A DNA stretch of 64,000 nucleotides from Selenomonadales bacterium (GCA_029976065.1 JARKNV010000080.1:48847-112846), one strand, 5' to 3'; numbered from the stretch's first letter, positions 44,336 to 54,355 are shown. Program-made: numbers and translations. Notes: a model not told the origin generated them from the sequence alone.

Positions 44336-45634
44336 TTAGTCGGCAATCTCGCCCCACAACCCGTCCCGGTGCAGGCCCTGCAGCCTCACTCGCCGCAGCT
44401 GGCGCGCCAGGCCGCGGTCGCCGTCCACGTACACGCGCAGATAATTGCCGGTCAGCCCCTCGACTCCGCCGCCGGCCGCCGGCTCGAACAGCACCGCCAG
44501 CTCGCGGCCGACGAACCGTTCGTGGAACGCGGCCGCCTGCCGGTCGGCCAGTTCCTGCAGCGCCCCGGCCCGCCGTTTCTTCTCCCCCTCGGCCACCTGG
44601 CCGGGGAAAGCGGCCGCCGGCGTCCCCTTGCGGCGCGAGTAGGGGAAAACGTGGATGCGAGCGAAATCCATGCCCGCCGCGAAAGCGAGGGTATTGGCGA
44701 ACTGCTCGGCCGTTTCGCCGGGAAAGCCGACGATGATATCGGTGGTGATGGCGATATCGGGAACGCGGCTCTGGATGCCGCGGACAAGCTCGCGATACCC
44801 GGCGGTGGTGTAATGGCGGTTCATCGCCGCCAGCACGGCGTCGTCGCCCGCCTGGAGCGGCAGGTGCAAATGGGGGCAGAGCCGCTCGTCCTCGTGCATC
44901 AGGGCGATAAGCCCGTCCGACACCTCGATCGACTCCAGCGACCCCAGGCGCACGCGAGCCACCCCCGGCACGGCCAGCACCGTCTTCACCGCGTCGGTGA
45001 GCGTGGCCGCGCCGCCCAGATCCTGGCCGTATGCGCCCAGATGGATACCGGTCAGGACGATCTCCTGAAACCCGGCGGCGACAAACTTGGCCGCCTCCCG
45101 CCCGATGCTGGCGAGGGGGCGCGACCGCAGCGGCCCGCGGGCATACGGGATGATGCAATAGGTGCAGAAATTGGCGCAGCCCTCCTGGATCTTCAGGAAG
45201 GCGCGGGTCCGCCCGGGAGCGGCGAGCAGCGGTATATCCTCGAACTCGGCCGCGGCCATGATATCGCCGACCGCCCTGACCTGCCGGCGGCTGGCGGCCG
45301 CCTCCTCCGCCAGGTCGACGATCCGCTGGCGGTCCTGGGTGCCGACGATCACGTCCACGCCCTCGATGGCCTCCACCTCGCCGGGCGACACCTGGGCATA
45401 GCAGCCCGTCACCACCACCGTGGCGCCGGGGGCGGTGCGGACGGCGCGGCGAATCAGCTGGCGCGACTTGCGCTCGCCGAGGTGGGTCACCGAGCAGGTG
45501 TTGACGACATAGACGTCGGCGGGCTGATCGAAAGCCACGACCTCGTAGCCGCGCGCCTTGAACAGCCCCTCCATCGCTTCCGTCTCGAACTGATTCACTT
45601 TGCAGCCCAAGGTTGTAAAAGCTACTTTCGGCAC
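44336..45634 (-). CDS. mtaB: tRNA t6A37 methylthiotransferase MtaB
   Basis: The 432-residue radical SAM enzyme has the UPF0004 domain (TLGCKVNQFETEAM, VNTCSVTHLGERKSRQ, VVTGCYAQ), the radical motif CANFCTYCIIPYARG near residue 145 and a C-terminal TRAM domain. It adds a methylthio group to t6A at tRNA position 37. I chose GTG 45634 behind GGTGGAGG; a longer frame reads through repeat H. It follows rsmE and prmA, as in many Firmicutes. Confidence 0.95.
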   Translation of the reverse strand: MPKVAFTTLGCKVNQFETEAMEGLFKARGYEVVAFDQPADVYVVNTCSVTHLGERKSRQLIRRAVRTAPGATVVVTGCYAQVSPGEVEAIEGVDVIVGTQDRQRIVDLAEEAAASRRQVRAVGDIMAAAEFEDIPLLAAPGRTRAFLKIQEGCANFCTYCIIPYARGPLRSRPLASIGREAAKFVAAGFQEIVLTGIHLGAYGQDLGGAATLTDAVKTVLAVPGVARVRLGSLESIEVSDGLIALMHEDERLCPHLHLPLQAGDDAVLAAMNRHYTTAGYRELVRGIQSRVPDIAITTDIIVGFPGETAEQFANTLAFAAGMDFARIHVFPYSRRKGTPAAAFPGQVAEGEKKRRAGALQELADRQAAAFHERFVGRELAVLFEPAAGGGVEGLTGNYLRVYVDGDRGLARQLRRVRLQGLHRDGLWGEIAD

Positions 45635-45652
45635 GCTGCCTCCACCGGGGGC

Positions 45653-45771
45653 GGCCGTTGATAAGCCCCCATCTGCGTTGTTAGCCCTGCGGGCGCTTGC
45701 TAGCGTACGTACCGAGTACGCGTCGCTGCGCGTCCTCGGTCTGCCTAGCATCTGGGGACTTCTGAACGGCC
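45653..45771 (-). repeat. Dispersed palindromic element, copy H (short form)
   Basis: On the minus strand the arms are GGCCGTTCAGAAGTCCCCAG and ...CAGATGGGGGCTTATCAACGG, with inner GTACGCTAGCAAGCGC. It lies between rsmE and mtaB, 19 bp upstream of the mtaB start. A lone end-like pair of ACGGCCG/AACGGCCG sequences lies at 45815-45836. Confidence 0.82.
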
Positions 45772-45827
45772 GCGGCGCGTCCCAATAGTCCCACAATTAA
45801 TTTGAAGACTATCCACGGCCGACCTTG

Positions 45828-46568
45828 TTAACGGCCGCTACCCAGATCGCCCTTCTCGTACATCACAATCGCCAACGCTGCCAACGCCGCCGTCTCGGTG
45901 CGCAGGATGCGCGGGCCGAGGGTGGCGATACGCGCGCCGTGTGCGCGGCACAGCTCGGCCTCCGCCGGGCTGAAGCCGCCCTCCGGGCCGATCAGCAGCA
46001 GATAAGACGAAGCCCCGTTGCCGGCCAGTATTTCCCGCAGCGGCACTCCGCCCTGTCCCTCGTACAGCATTATTATGTCCGTATTAGCCCCGGCCATGGC
46101 CAGCGCCTCGGCCAGCGTCCTCACCGGCTCCACGCCCGGCACGGCGTCCCGGCCGCACTGCTTGGCGGCCTCGGCCGCGATCTTCCGCCACCTCTCCCGG
46201 CGGCTGCCCTGCTTGGCCGCGTCGTAGCGCACCGTGCAGTGCTCGCACGCCAGCGGCACAATCGCCGTCGCGCCGAGTTCCACCGCCTTCTGGACGATAT
46301 ACTCGAGCTTGTCCCCCTTCGGCATCCCCTGGGCCAGGGAAACCTTCACCGGCGGCTCGTGTCCCGCGGTCAGGCGCTCGCGCACGGCGGCATGCACCGC
46401 CGTTGCCTCCACGGCCGTGATCTCCGCCCGGGCGACGCGGCCGGCCTTGTCCACCACGACGAGCCCCGCTCCCGGCCCCAGGCGCAGCACCCTGCCGATA
46501 TGGCGGGCGTCCGGGCCGGTGATCGTCACCGCGTCCGCCAGCTCGCCGGCGATGAAAAAGCGGCGCAC
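45828..46568 (-). CDS. rsmE: 16S rRNA (uracil1498-N3)-methyltransferase
   Basis: The 246-residue SPOUT methyltransferase has an N-terminal PUA-like part (HIGRVLRLGPGAGLVVVDKAG) and the knot region LLLIGPEGGFSPAEAELCR...GPRILRTETAALAALAI. It makes m3U1498 in 16S rRNA. It starts 1 bp after the prmA stop. Its end reads SGR-stop (GGC CGT TAA), similar to a repeat end. Confidence 0.95.
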   Translation of the reverse strand: MRRFFIAGELADAVTITGPDARHIGRVLRLGPGAGLVVVDKAGRVARAEITAVEATAVHAAVRERLTAGHEPPVKVSLAQGMPKGDKLEYIVQKAVELGATAIVPLACEHCTVRYDAAKQGSRRERWRKIAAEAAKQCGRDAVPGVEPVRTLAEALAMAGANTDIIMLYEGQGGVPLREILAGNGASSYLLLIGPEGGFSPAEAELCRAHGARIATLGPRILRTETAALAALAIVMYEKGDLGSGR

Positions 46569-46569
46569 C

Positions 46570-47508
46570 TCACTCGCCCCCCTTGCGGGCCAGGATGGTC
46601 GCCCAGCCGCCTTCCTCCAGCACCTTCTCGACCGCCAGGCCGGCGGTGAGAATGGCGTCGGTAACGTCGCCCAGCCGGTCGGCGATCACGCCGCCGGCCA
46701 GGAAAAGCCCGCCGTCCTTGAGCCGCTCCGGCACCGACGGCGCCAGGCGGATAATCACGTCGGCGATAATATTGGCGACGATGACGTCCGCTTGGCCGGT
46801 CAGGCCGGTCAGCAAATCACCCTCGGCCACCGTCACAATATCGGCCGTCCCGTTCGCGGCCGCATTCTCGCCGGCGATCCTGACCGCCAGCGGATCATTG
46901 TCCACCGCCAGCACCCGGCCTGCCCCCAGCTTGGCGGCCGCCACCGCCAGGATGCCCGAGCCCGTGCCGACGTCGAACACCGTATCGCCCGGGCGCACGG
47001 CCTGCTCCAGCATCGCCAGGCCCATCGCCGTCGTGTAATGCGTGCCTGTGCCGAACGCCATGCCGGGGTCGAGCTCGATGACCACGTCGCTCGCCGCGGC
47101 CTGGTATTCCTGCCACGACGGCTTGACCACCAGGCGGTCGCCCACCCGGATGGGGTGGTAGTAGGCTTTCCAGGCGTTGGCCCAGTCCTCTTCGTGCACC
47201 TCCCGCAGGCGGATGAGGCCGCTCCCCTTGTCGATATCGTGCCTCGCCAGGTCTTCGACCTTCCGTTCGAACAGGCGCAGCCTGTCGTCCAGTTGATCGT
47301 CCATCGGCAGGTAGGCCTTGACGGTCACGACGCTCGTATCCTGGGCCTCCGGGATATCGCAGTAATCCCAGGTCCCTGAGCGCCGGTAGGAATTGACCAG
47401 CTCCGGGTCCTCGATGACCACGCCGCTGGCGCCCAGTCCGTGAAAAATATCGGCCACCGCTTCGGTGGCCTCATGGGTGGTCTGAATGCTGATTTCCGCC
47501 CACTTCAT
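46570..47508 (-). CDS. prmA: Ribosomal protein L11 methyltransferase
   Basis: The 312-residue protein has the PrmA N-terminal domain (WAEISIQTTHEATEAVADI) and a SAM domain: DPGMAFGTGTHYTTAM, VFDVGTGSGILAVAA, ANIIADVIIRLAP. It trimethylates L11. It lies between dnaJ and rsmE in the classical heat-shock cluster. Confidence 0.96.
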   Translation of the reverse strand: MKWAEISIQTTHEATEAVADIFHGLGASGVVIEDPELVNSYRRSGTWDYCDIPEAQDTSVVTVKAYLPMDDQLDDRLRLFERKVEDLARHDIDKGSGLIRLREVHEEDWANAWKAYYHPIRVGDRLVVKPSWQEYQAAASDVVIELDPGMAFGTGTHYTTAMGLAMLEQAVRPGDTVFDVGTGSGILAVAAAKLGAGRVLAVDNDPLAVRIAGENAAANGTADIVTVAEGDLLTGLTGQADVIVANIIADVIIRLAPSVPERLKDGGLFLAGGVIADRLGDVTDAILTAGLAVEKVLEEGGWATILARKGGE

Positions 47509-47532
47509 GCAGCCTCGCCCCTCTCGATACAG

Positions 47533-48678
47533 TTACACCCCGAACGCGTCCTTCACCTTTTTGAAGAAACCCTTCTCCTCCGGGTTGACGTCTTCGCCGC
47601 CCAGCTTCGCGAACTCGGTAAGGAGCTCGCGCTGGCGGTCGGTGAGCTTCCTGGGGGTGACCACCTTGACGCGGATATGCTGATCGCCGCGACCGTGGCC
47701 CCTGAGGTGGGGGATGCCTTTATCCTTCAGACGGAGGGTCGTGCCTGACTGGGTTCCCTCCGGAATGCGCACTTTCACCTGGCCGTCGAGGGTGGGCACC
47801 TCGAGCTCGTCGCCCAGGGACGCCTGCACGATGCTTATCGGCACCTCGCAGATAACGTCGTCGTTCTCGCGCGTAAACAGCTTATGCTGTTTCACGAAAA
47901 TATACACATACAGATCGCCCGGCGGGCCGCCGCGCTCCCCGGCCTCGCCCTCGTGGGCGACGCGCAGGCGCGAGCCGGTATCGACCCCGGCCGGAATCTT
48001 GATCTTTATGCGGCGACGGTTCCTGACCTTGCCGCGGCCGTTGCACTCCGGGCACGGCGTGCGCACGAACTTGCCCTCGCCCCGGCAGCGGTCGCACGTC
48101 TTGACGTTGACCATGCGGCCGAAGGGTGTGTTCTGCACAACCTGCGTCTGGCCGGTGCCGCGGCAGTTGGGGCACGTCTCGGGATGGGTGCCGGCGGCGG
48201 CGCCCGTACCACGGCAAGCCGGGCACTCCTCCGTCCTGGGCACCTGAATCTCCGTCTCCAGGCCGAAGGCCGCCTGCTCGAACGAAATCTCCATGTCGTA
48301 GCGCAAGTCCGCGCCCCGTTCCGGCCCGGCAGGCCGGCCACCGCCGAAGCCCGACTGGCCGAAGAACATATCGAAAATATCGCCGAACCCGCCGGCGCCG
48401 CCGAAGCCGCCCGCGCCGCCAAAGCCGCCGGGTCCTCCACCCGACGCGGCGTCGAAGGCCGCATGGCCGAACTGGTCGTACTGGCGGCGCTTCTCGGCGT
48501 CGGACAACACCTCGTAAGCCTCGTTGATCTCCTTGAACTTGGTCTCCGCCGCCTTGGGATCGTCGCGGTTCACGTCGGGATGGTACTGGCGGGCCAGCTT
48601 GCGGAAGGCCTTCTTTATTTCGTCTTCCGAGGCCGACTTGGCAACGCCAAGCGCCTCGTAATAGTCTCGTTTGCTCAA
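47533..48678 (-). CDS. dnaJ: Chaperone DnaJ
   Basis: The 381-residue type I DnaJ has the J domain with HPD (YHPDVNRDD) near residue 33, a Gly/Phe linker and four zinc repeats ([32 protein letters not shown]). It stimulates DnaK ATPase and delivers substrates. Separated from dnaK by 170 bp holding a palindromic element. Confidence 0.97.
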   Translation of the reverse strand: MSKRDYYEALGVAKSASEDEIKKAFRKLARQYHPDVNRDDPKAAETKFKEINEAYEVLSDAEKRRQYDQFGHAAFDAASGGGPGGFGGAGGFGGAGGFGDIFDMFFGQSGFGGGRPAGPERGADLRYDMEISFEQAAFGLETEIQVPRTEECPACRGTGAAAGTHPETCPNCRGTGQTQVVQNTPFGRMVNVKTCDRCRGEGKFVRTPCPECNGRGKVRNRRRIKIKIPAGVDTGSRLRVAHEGEAGERGGPPGDLYVYIFVKQHKLFTRENDDVICEVPISIVQASLGDELEVPTLDGQVKVRIPEGTQSGTTLRLKDKGIPHLRGHGRGDQHIRVKVVTPRKLTDRQRELLTEFAKLGGEDVNPEEKGFFKKVKDAFGV

Positions 48679-48700
48679 GTTATTCTCCCACCACCCACGG

Positions 48701-48824
48701 TCCGGTTGGCGATAAACGTCGTCTCGCGGCGTTATCGGCCGGACGGAATCCTCGACGTACTAACGGTACGCCTCCGGTTCCGGCCGGCCTGCTGCCTTGC
48801 GAGACTCGTTTCTCCCCAACCGGA
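48701..48824. repeat. Long imperfect hairpin between dnaK and dnaJ (possible distant repeat-family member)
   Basis: TCCGGTTGGCGATAAACG at 48701 pairs with CGTTTCTCCCCAACCGGA ending at 48824; inner arms GTCTCGC/GCGAGAC and GGCCGGACGGAA-like/TTCCGGCCGGCC also pair. It has the outline of the dispersed family but lacks the AGATG core, so I list it separately. Confidence 0.55.
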
Positions 48825-48848
48825 TACTCATTACGATAGGGCCGGATT

Positions 48849-50693
48849 TTATTTCTTTTTATCGTCGTCCATAACTTTGTAATCGGCGTCGACAACCTTT
48901 TCGTCTTTCGGAGCTTCCTGGGCGCTGGGACCGGCTTCCGGGCCGGCGGGGCCTTGCGGGCCGGCCTGGTTATAAACCGCCGAGGTCAGCTCGTACAGAG
49001 GTTTGGTGAGTTCCTCGGTATCGGCCTTGATCTTTTCGATATCGTTGCCTTTGAGGGTTTCCTTGAGCTTGTCGGCCGCCTGCTGGACCTTCTCCACCAG
49101 CGCCTTGTCGGCTTTGTCGCCCAGGTCCTTGATCGTCTTCTCGGCCTGGTACACGAGCGAATCGGCGCTGTTGCGGGCCTCGATCTCCTCGCGGCGCTTC
49201 TTGTCGTCGGCCGCGTGGGACTCGGCCTCCTTCACCATCCGCTCCACCTCGTCCTTGGCCAGGCCGCCGGAAGCGGTGATGGTGATCTTCTGCTCCTTGC
49301 CGGTGCCGAGGTCCTTGGCGGACACGTGGACGATGCCGTTAGCGTCGATGTCGAACGTAACCTCGATGCGCGGCACGCCCCGCGGCGCCGGCGGAATGCC
49401 GGACAGCTCGAACCGGCCGAGGGTCTTGTTGTAAGAAGCCATCTCCCGCTCGCCCTGGAGCACATGGATATCGACCGACGGCTGGTTGTCGGACGCGGTC
49501 GAGAACACCTGGCTCTTGGAGGTCGGGATGGTGGTATTGCGGTCGATGATCTTAGTGAACACGCCGCCCAACGTCTCGATGCCGAGCGACAGCGGGGTCA
49601 CGTCGAGCAGCAGCACGTCCTTGACCTCGCCCACCAGCACGCCCGCCTGGATGGCGGCGCCCACGGCCACGCACTCGTCGGGGTTGACGCCGCGGTGCGG
49701 CTCCTTGCCGAGGAACTTCTTGATCGCTTCCTGCACGGCCGGGATGCGGGTCGAACCGCCCACGAGGATGATCTTGTCAATATCCTTGGGAGCCAGGCCG
49801 GCGTCGGACAGCGCCTGACGGGTCGGACCCATCGTCGCCTCTACCAGGTCGGCGGTCAGCTCCTCGAACTTGGCGCGGGTAAGGTTGACGTCGAGGTGCT
49901 TCGGCCCGGACTGGTCGGCGGTGATGAACGGCAGGTTGACGTTGGTCGTCAGCACGCCGGACAACTCGATCTTGGCCTTCTCGGCCGCTTCCTTCAGGCG
50001 CTGCATCGCCATGCGGTCCTTGGCCAGGTCGATGCCGCTCTCCTTCTTGAACTCGGCCACCAGCCAGTTCATGACCCGGTCGTCGAAGTCGTCGCCGCCC
50101 AGGCGGCCGTTGCCGCTGGTCGCCTTGACCTCGAACACGCCGTCGCCCAGCTCGAGAATAGACACGTCGAACGTGCCGCCCCCGAGGTCGAACACCAGGA
50201 TGGTGTGGTCCTCGCCCTTGTCGAGGCCGTAGGCCAGAGCGGCCGCCGTCGGCTCGTTGATGATGCGCAGCACCTCCAGGCCGGCGATGGCGCCGGCGTC
50301 CTTGGTGGCCTGGCGCTGGCTGTCGGTGAAATAGGCGGGTACGGTGATGACCGCCTTCATTATCTTCTCGCCCAGATAAGCTTCGGCGTCGGTCTTCATC
50401 TTCTGGAGAATCATCGCCGAGATTTCCTGGGGAGTATACTGCTTATCGTCGATCTTGACCGTGTAGTTGGTGCCCATGTGGCGCTTTATCGAGCTGACGG
50501 TGCGGTCGGGGTTGGAAACGGCCTGCCGTTTGGCCAACTGGCCCACCAGGCGCTCGCCCGTCTTGGAGAAGCCGACCACCGACGCCGTCAGGCGGCTGCC
50601 TTCCGCGTTGGCGATAACGACCGGCTCGCCGCCTTCCATCACTGCAACCACCGAGTTGGTCGTGCCGAGGTCTATACCGATGACTTTTGCCAT
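48849..50693 (-). CDS. dnaK: Chaperone DnaK (Hsp70)
   Basis: The 614-residue protein has the ATPase domain ([43 protein letters not shown]), the linker [14 protein letters not shown] and substrate domain, and a lid ending [12 protein letters not shown]. It lies in the hrcA-chaperonin-grpE-dnaK-dnaJ cluster under CIRCE control, with hairpin elements both before and after it. Confidence 0.98.
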   Translation of the reverse strand: MAKVIGIDLGTTNSVVAVMEGGEPVVIANAEGSRLTASVVGFSKTGERLVGQLAKRQAVSNPDRTVSSIKRHMGTNYTVKIDDKQYTPQEISAMILQKMKTDAEAYLGEKIMKAVITVPAYFTDSQRQATKDAGAIAGLEVLRIINEPTAAALAYGLDKGEDHTILVFDLGGGTFDVSILELGDGVFEVKATSGNGRLGGDDFDDRVMNWLVAEFKKESGIDLAKDRMAMQRLKEAAEKAKIELSGVLTTNVNLPFITADQSGPKHLDVNLTRAKFEELTADLVEATMGPTRQALSDAGLAPKDIDKIILVGGSTRIPAVQEAIKKFLGKEPHRGVNPDECVAVGAAIQAGVLVGEVKDVLLLDVTPLSLGIETLGGVFTKIIDRNTTIPTSKSQVFSTASDNQPSVDIHVLQGEREMASYNKTLGRFELSGIPPAPRGVPRIEVTFDIDANGIVHVSAKDLGTGKEQKITITASGGLAKDEVERMVKEAESHAADDKKRREEIEARNSADSLVYQAEKTIKDLGDKADKALVEKVQQAADKLKETLKGNDIEKIKADTEELTKPLYELTSAVYNQAGPQGPAGPEAGPSAQEAPKDEKVVDADYKVMDDDKKK

Positions 50694-50739
50694 GCTTTCT
50701 TCCTCCTTAGAATGAATCTGAAAATATAGTATCGGCTTA

Positions 50740-50860
50740 GGCTGAATTTAAAAGCTCCAGATGCTAGGCGGCTCCGCCGGGCGCGCCGCACCGCGTACTC
50801 GGAACGTACGCTAGCAAGCGCCTGGCGGAACAACAACGCAGATGGACTTTTAAATCAGCC
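50740..50860 (+). repeat. Dispersed palindromic element, copy I (short form, diverged stem)
   Basis: Arms GGCTGAATTTAAAAGCTCCA and TGGACTTTTAAATCAGCC are unlike other copies in the outer stem yet still complementary. The core AGATGCTAGGCG / CGCAGATGG and inner GTACGCTAGCAAGCGC are kept. It occupies the grpE-dnaK gap. Confidence 0.82.
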
Positions 50861-50864
50861 GTAA

Positions 50865-51428
50865 TCATGCGTTGTTGACCACTTTGACCATACTTGGGCG
50901 CAATACCCTTCCGCCCATCTCGTAACCCTTCTGCAGTTCCTCGACGATCAGGCCGTCGGCCTGGTCGGCGTCCTCCACCCGCATCACCGCCTCGTGGCGG
51001 GCCGGGTCGAACTGCCCGCCGACCGCCGCGATGGGCGTCACGCCGAGCCGCTCCATTATCCCGCTTAGCTGGCGGTAGACCATCTCCACCCCGGTGCGCA
51101 GTTGGGCGGCGTCCTGGGTCGAAGCGGCCAGCGCCCGCTCGAAATTGTCGAGGACGGGCAGCAGTTCCTTAAGCACGCCGTACGCGACCACCTGGGACAG
51201 TTCCTCTTTCTCCTGGCGGCTGCGGCGGCGGAAATTGTCAAAATCGGCCTGCAATCTGAGCAGTCGGTTGGTCAGCTCATCAAACTCGCGGTTCTTCTCG
51301 TCGAGCGTTTCCATCATTTCCTTCATCTCGCCGCCGTCGAAGCACACCTCGCCGCCGGAATCGGCCTCCGGCGCCGCGGCAACGCCGGCGACGCCCGGCT
51401 GCTGATCGGCTTGTTTGCGTTCCTCCAT
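50865..51428 (-). CDS. grpE: Nucleotide exchange factor GrpE
   Basis: The 187-residue protein has a long N-terminal coiled coil (FDELTNRLLRLQADFDNFRRRSRQEKEEL) and the C-terminal beta domain (FDPARHEAVMRVEDADQADGLIVEELQKGYEMGGRVLRPSMVKV). It releases ADP from DnaK. It lies between the chaperonin gene and dnaK. Confidence 0.97.
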   Translation of the reverse strand: MEERKQADQQPGVAGVAAAPEADSGGEVCFDGGEMKEMMETLDEKNREFDELTNRLLRLQADFDNFRRRSRQEKEELSQVVAYGVLKELLPVLDNFERALAASTQDAAQLRTGVEMVYRQLSGIMERLGVTPIAAVGGQFDPARHEAVMRVEDADQADGLIVEELQKGYEMGGRVLRPSMVKVVNNA

Positions 51429-51479
51429 ATGAACTATATCACCTCGCGTATATTGAGTCGCTCCCCGCGGGGGCTAAGG

Positions 51480-53063
51480 TTAAAAATCGGGCAGGGCGGC
51501 GTCGCCGGCGGGCTGCTTGGCGGCGTTGGCGCCCTCTTCCTTCTTCTTGATGATCGTGTCGATGCGGAGAATCGCCACCGCCACCTCGCCGGCCGCCTTG
51601 ATGGCGTGCAGCTTGACCGGCACCGGGTCGACGACGCCGCGTTCCAGCATATCGACGACCTCGCCGCTGTCGCAGTCGACGGCGAGCGAATCGGAACCCC
51701 GCGCCGCCTGGGCGGTCATGACCTCCTCCACCTTCTCCAGATGGTTGAAACCGGCGTTCTCGACAATCTGCGCCAACGGGCGCCGTAGCGCGCTGGCCAC
51801 GCAGTCCACCCCGTAGGCGGCCATCCCCTTGATATTCTCCCGCGCCTTCTCGACCTGGCGGGCCACGGCGATCTCCACCGCGCCGCCGCCCGGCACGCAG
51901 CCGCCCTTGACCGCGGCCTGCAGGCTGGAAGCGGCGTCCTTGGCGATGCGTTCCCGCTCGCCGACCACCTCCTCCGTCGCCGCTCCCACCAGAATGGTGG
52001 CCATCGGCTTGCCTCTGCCGCCGAGAATGCGGATCTGCTCCAGCTTCTCGTCCTCGTACATCTTATCGGCGAACCCGAGATACTTCCCGATTTCGGCCGG
52101 GTCCTTCTTCAGCCCGGTGCGCTTGATGGCGCGGGCCCCGCAGTGCTCGGCAACCCGCCGCATATCCTTGGCCGAAACCCGTTGCACCACCATGATGCCG
52201 GCGTCGGTGAGGATCTCCTCCGCCGAATCGTGGACGCCGCGGTCGACCAGCACCGCCTTCACGCCGAGGGCGGCCAGCTTGCGGACGTTGCCCTTGAATT
52301 CTTCCTGCAATTCTATGTAGCGCTTGAAGCCGGCCTCGGTGCCAAGCGCGCCGTCCTCGATCTCCTCCGGCTCCAGCGCGTCGTCCACCAGCAGCAGTTT
52401 AGCGCTCTCGACAGTCTGCGGCATATCCTTGCTCATCCGCTCCTTGTCGACGATCACGCCCATGAAAACCTCGTTGTCGGCGCCTTCCTCGGCGGTAACG
52501 ATATCCGACAGCTTGAAATTGGCCTCCTTCAGCTTCTCCAGGCCGATCAGCCGGGCGGCGCCCACGACCAGGTCGGCGATGTCGCGGTGTTCGCGGCCGG
52601 CGATGACGGCGATGTTCGTCAGCACCGGATCGTCCACCGAGTTTATCTCGCGGGCGCGCTCTTTTACGGCAGCTAAGGCTACTGCGATACCGTGCCTGAC
52701 GCCCTCGATGACCCGCGCCACCGGCACGCCACGAATAACCTGGTTGACGCCCTCGGCCACCAGCCCGCCGGCCATGATGGTGGCGGTCGTCGTGCCGTCG
52801 CCCACCTCGGCCTGCTGGGCCTTGGCTATATTTATCAGCATCTTGGCGGCGGGATGGTTGACATCCATCTTATCGAGGATGGTCACGCCGTCGTTGGTGA
52901 TGATAACCTCGCCGAAACGATCCACCAGCATCGTGTCGAGGCCCTTGGGGCCGATCGTGCCTTCCACCGAAGCGGTAATGGCCCGCACGGCGCTGGAATT
53001 AGTCAGCAGGGCCGCCAGCCGTTCGTCGACCTCGGCGCCGCTGCCCGCTTGTTTCAGATTCAT
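51480..53063 (-). CDS. Archaeal-like (group III) chaperonin in the dnaK operon
   Basis: The 527-residue protein aligns by eye with thermosome/CCT-type chaperonins, not GroEL. It has GTIGPKGLDTMLVDRFGEV, TNDGVTILDKMDVNHPAAKM, the nucleotide loop VGDGTTTATIMAGGLV near residue 95 and GGCVPGGGAVEIAVA near 395. Group II/III subunits carry a built-in lid and need no GroES. The family was reported in some Firmicutes (the Carboxydothermus type) next to the dnaK cluster; that is established knowledge recalled, not a search. Expected partner-free 16-mer rings are inferred. No groES/groEL is in the window. Confidence 0.9.
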   Translation of the reverse strand: MNLKQAGSGAEVDERLAALLTNSSAVRAITASVEGTIGPKGLDTMLVDRFGEVIITNDGVTILDKMDVNHPAAKMLINIAKAQQAEVGDGTTTATIMAGGLVAEGVNQVIRGVPVARVIEGVRHGIAVALAAVKERAREINSVDDPVLTNIAVIAGREHRDIADLVVGAARLIGLEKLKEANFKLSDIVTAEEGADNEVFMGVIVDKERMSKDMPQTVESAKLLLVDDALEPEEIEDGALGTEAGFKRYIELQEEFKGNVRKLAALGVKAVLVDRGVHDSAEEILTDAGIMVVQRVSAKDMRRVAEHCGARAIKRTGLKKDPAEIGKYLGFADKMYEDEKLEQIRILGGRGKPMATILVGAATEEVVGERERIAKDAASSLQAAVKGGCVPGGGAVEIAVARQVEKARENIKGMAAYGVDCVASALRRPLAQIVENAGFNHLEKVEEVMTAQAARGSDSLAVDCDSGEVVDMLERGVVDPVPVKLHAIKAAGEVAVAILRIDTIIKKKEEGANAAKQPAGDAALPDF

Positions 53064-53163
53064 ACGATTCCTCCTGCCATATTCATATTCTTGTCTGTTG
53101 CCTCGTTATGTATGACAGCAACCGCAATCGGGCAGACCCGGCCGGGCCTGCCCGCCGCTGCGG

Positions 53164-54195
53164 TCAGTATACCTTGAATTTCTTCAGCGTCTCGCCGAGG
53201 TGGCGGTGCATGAACTCCAGCACGCCCATGATCTTGCCGTATTCCATGCGGGTGGGGCCGAGCACGGCCAGCGTGCCGATGACCTGACCCTCCACGCGGT
53301 AGGTGGCCTGCACCATGCTGCAGTTCTGAATGCCGCTGTACTTGTTCTCCTGGCCGATAGTGACCACCACGCCGTCACCATCCTGCATGTGGAGGATATC
53401 GGACAGCAACTTCTCCTCCTCCAGCATGGTGAGCAGATCGCGAATCTTCTCCACATCGCGGAACTCCGGCTGGGCCAGCAGTTGGGTGGTGCCGCCGAGA
53501 TAAACCTTCTCGGCCCGCTCCACCGCCAGCGCCTGGCGGAGGATGGCCAGCGCCGTCTCGAACAGCGCCGGGTTTTTGAGGATATCGTTTCTGATTTCGC
53601 TCAGCAACGAATGCTTGATCTGGTCGAAACTCAGCCCCGCCAGCCGTTCGTTGATGCTGACGGCGATCTGCTGCAAATCCTGGAAGGAGGTGCCGTCGGG
53701 AATGTCGATGACCTTGTTCTCCACAAACCCGGCGTCGGTGACCACCACCACGATCGCCCGCCGCTCGTCCAGCGGCAGGAACTGCAGATATTTGAACAGC
53801 GTCTTGGAAAGCTGCGGCGCGGTAACCAGCGACACGCTGCGGGTCATCCGGGAGATGATCTTGGCCGTTTCCTGGAAAACCTCCTCGAGGCTGCGAACCC
53901 TCGATTCGTACCAGTTGGTGATCAGACCGACGTCGTGCTCGGAAACCTGCGTCGGCGCCAGCAGGCAGTCGACGTAGAAACGGTAGCCGCGCGGTGACGG
54001 GATGCGGCCGGCGGAGGTATGAGGCTGTTCGAGGAAGCCCAGCACCTCGAGGTCCGACATCTCGTTGCGGATCGTCGCCGGGCTCAGGCCGAGCGAATAC
54101 TTGCGGGCAAGGGTCCGGGACCCCACCGGTTCGGCGGTGCTGACATAATCGTCGACAATCGTCTGGAGAATCCTGCGTTTGCGTTCGTCGAGCAT
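53164..54195 (-). CDS. hrcA: Heat-inducible transcription repressor HrcA
   Basis: The 343-residue protein has the winged-helix N-terminus (RRILQTIVDDYVSTAEPVGSRTL, SPATIRNEMSDLEVLGFL) and the C-terminal GAF-like part with MDEGDGVVV-like QDGDGVVVTIGQEN and TRMEYGKIMGVLEFM. It represses by binding CIRCE, which lies upstream, so it is autoregulated. First gene of the chaperone operon; SD GGAGGGG. Confidence 0.97.
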   Translation of the reverse strand: MLDERKRRILQTIVDDYVSTAEPVGSRTLARKYSLGLSPATIRNEMSDLEVLGFLEQPHTSAGRIPSPRGYRFYVDCLLAPTQVSEHDVGLITNWYESRVRSLEEVFQETAKIISRMTRSVSLVTAPQLSKTLFKYLQFLPLDERRAIVVVVTDAGFVENKVIDIPDGTSFQDLQQIAVSINERLAGLSFDQIKHSLLSEIRNDILKNPALFETALAILRQALAVERAEKVYLGGTTQLLAQPEFRDVEKIRDLLTMLEEEKLLSDILHMQDGDGVVVTIGQENKYSGIQNCSMVQATYRVEGQVIGTLAVLGPTRMEYGKIMGVLEFMHRHLGETLKKFKVY

Positions 54196-54243
54196 CGGCC
54201 ATCCCCTCCTTTTCGCCCAGAAAAACTTCCCGTTTCGGACTTG

Positions 54244-54270
54244 TTAGCACTCTTCTCGATAGAGTGCTAA
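54244..54270. promoter_or_regulatory. CIRCE operator
   Basis: Perfect TTAGCACTC-N9-GAGTGCTAA at 48 bp upstream of hrcA, just downstream of the -10 box, the HrcA binding site. Confidence 0.97.
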
Positions 54271-54281
54271 CACCTATTAAA

Positions 54282-54311
54282 AAAATACCATTTCCGGCCT
54301 GTCACTGTCAA
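54282..54311 (-). promoter_or_regulatory. Promoter of the hrcA operon
   Basis: Minus strand TTGACA (54306-54311) and TATTTT (54282-54287), 18 nt apart; CIRCE covers the start region. Confidence 0.8.
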
Positions 54312-54355
54312 GATTATTAGCGCTGTTTCCCGCCCCACCAGCAAACTTTTCTCCC

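Noticed and set aside
44336..45796. A 486-codon frame for mtaB running through repeat H
   Set aside because: The extra 54 codons have no family similarity, and GTG 45634 has a good SD.
51480..53063. Annotation of the chaperonin as GroEL
   Set aside because: The sequence carries thermosome-type motifs (HPAAKM, GDGTTTATIMAG with archaeal context), lacks the GroEL GGM tail, and no groES is adjacent.
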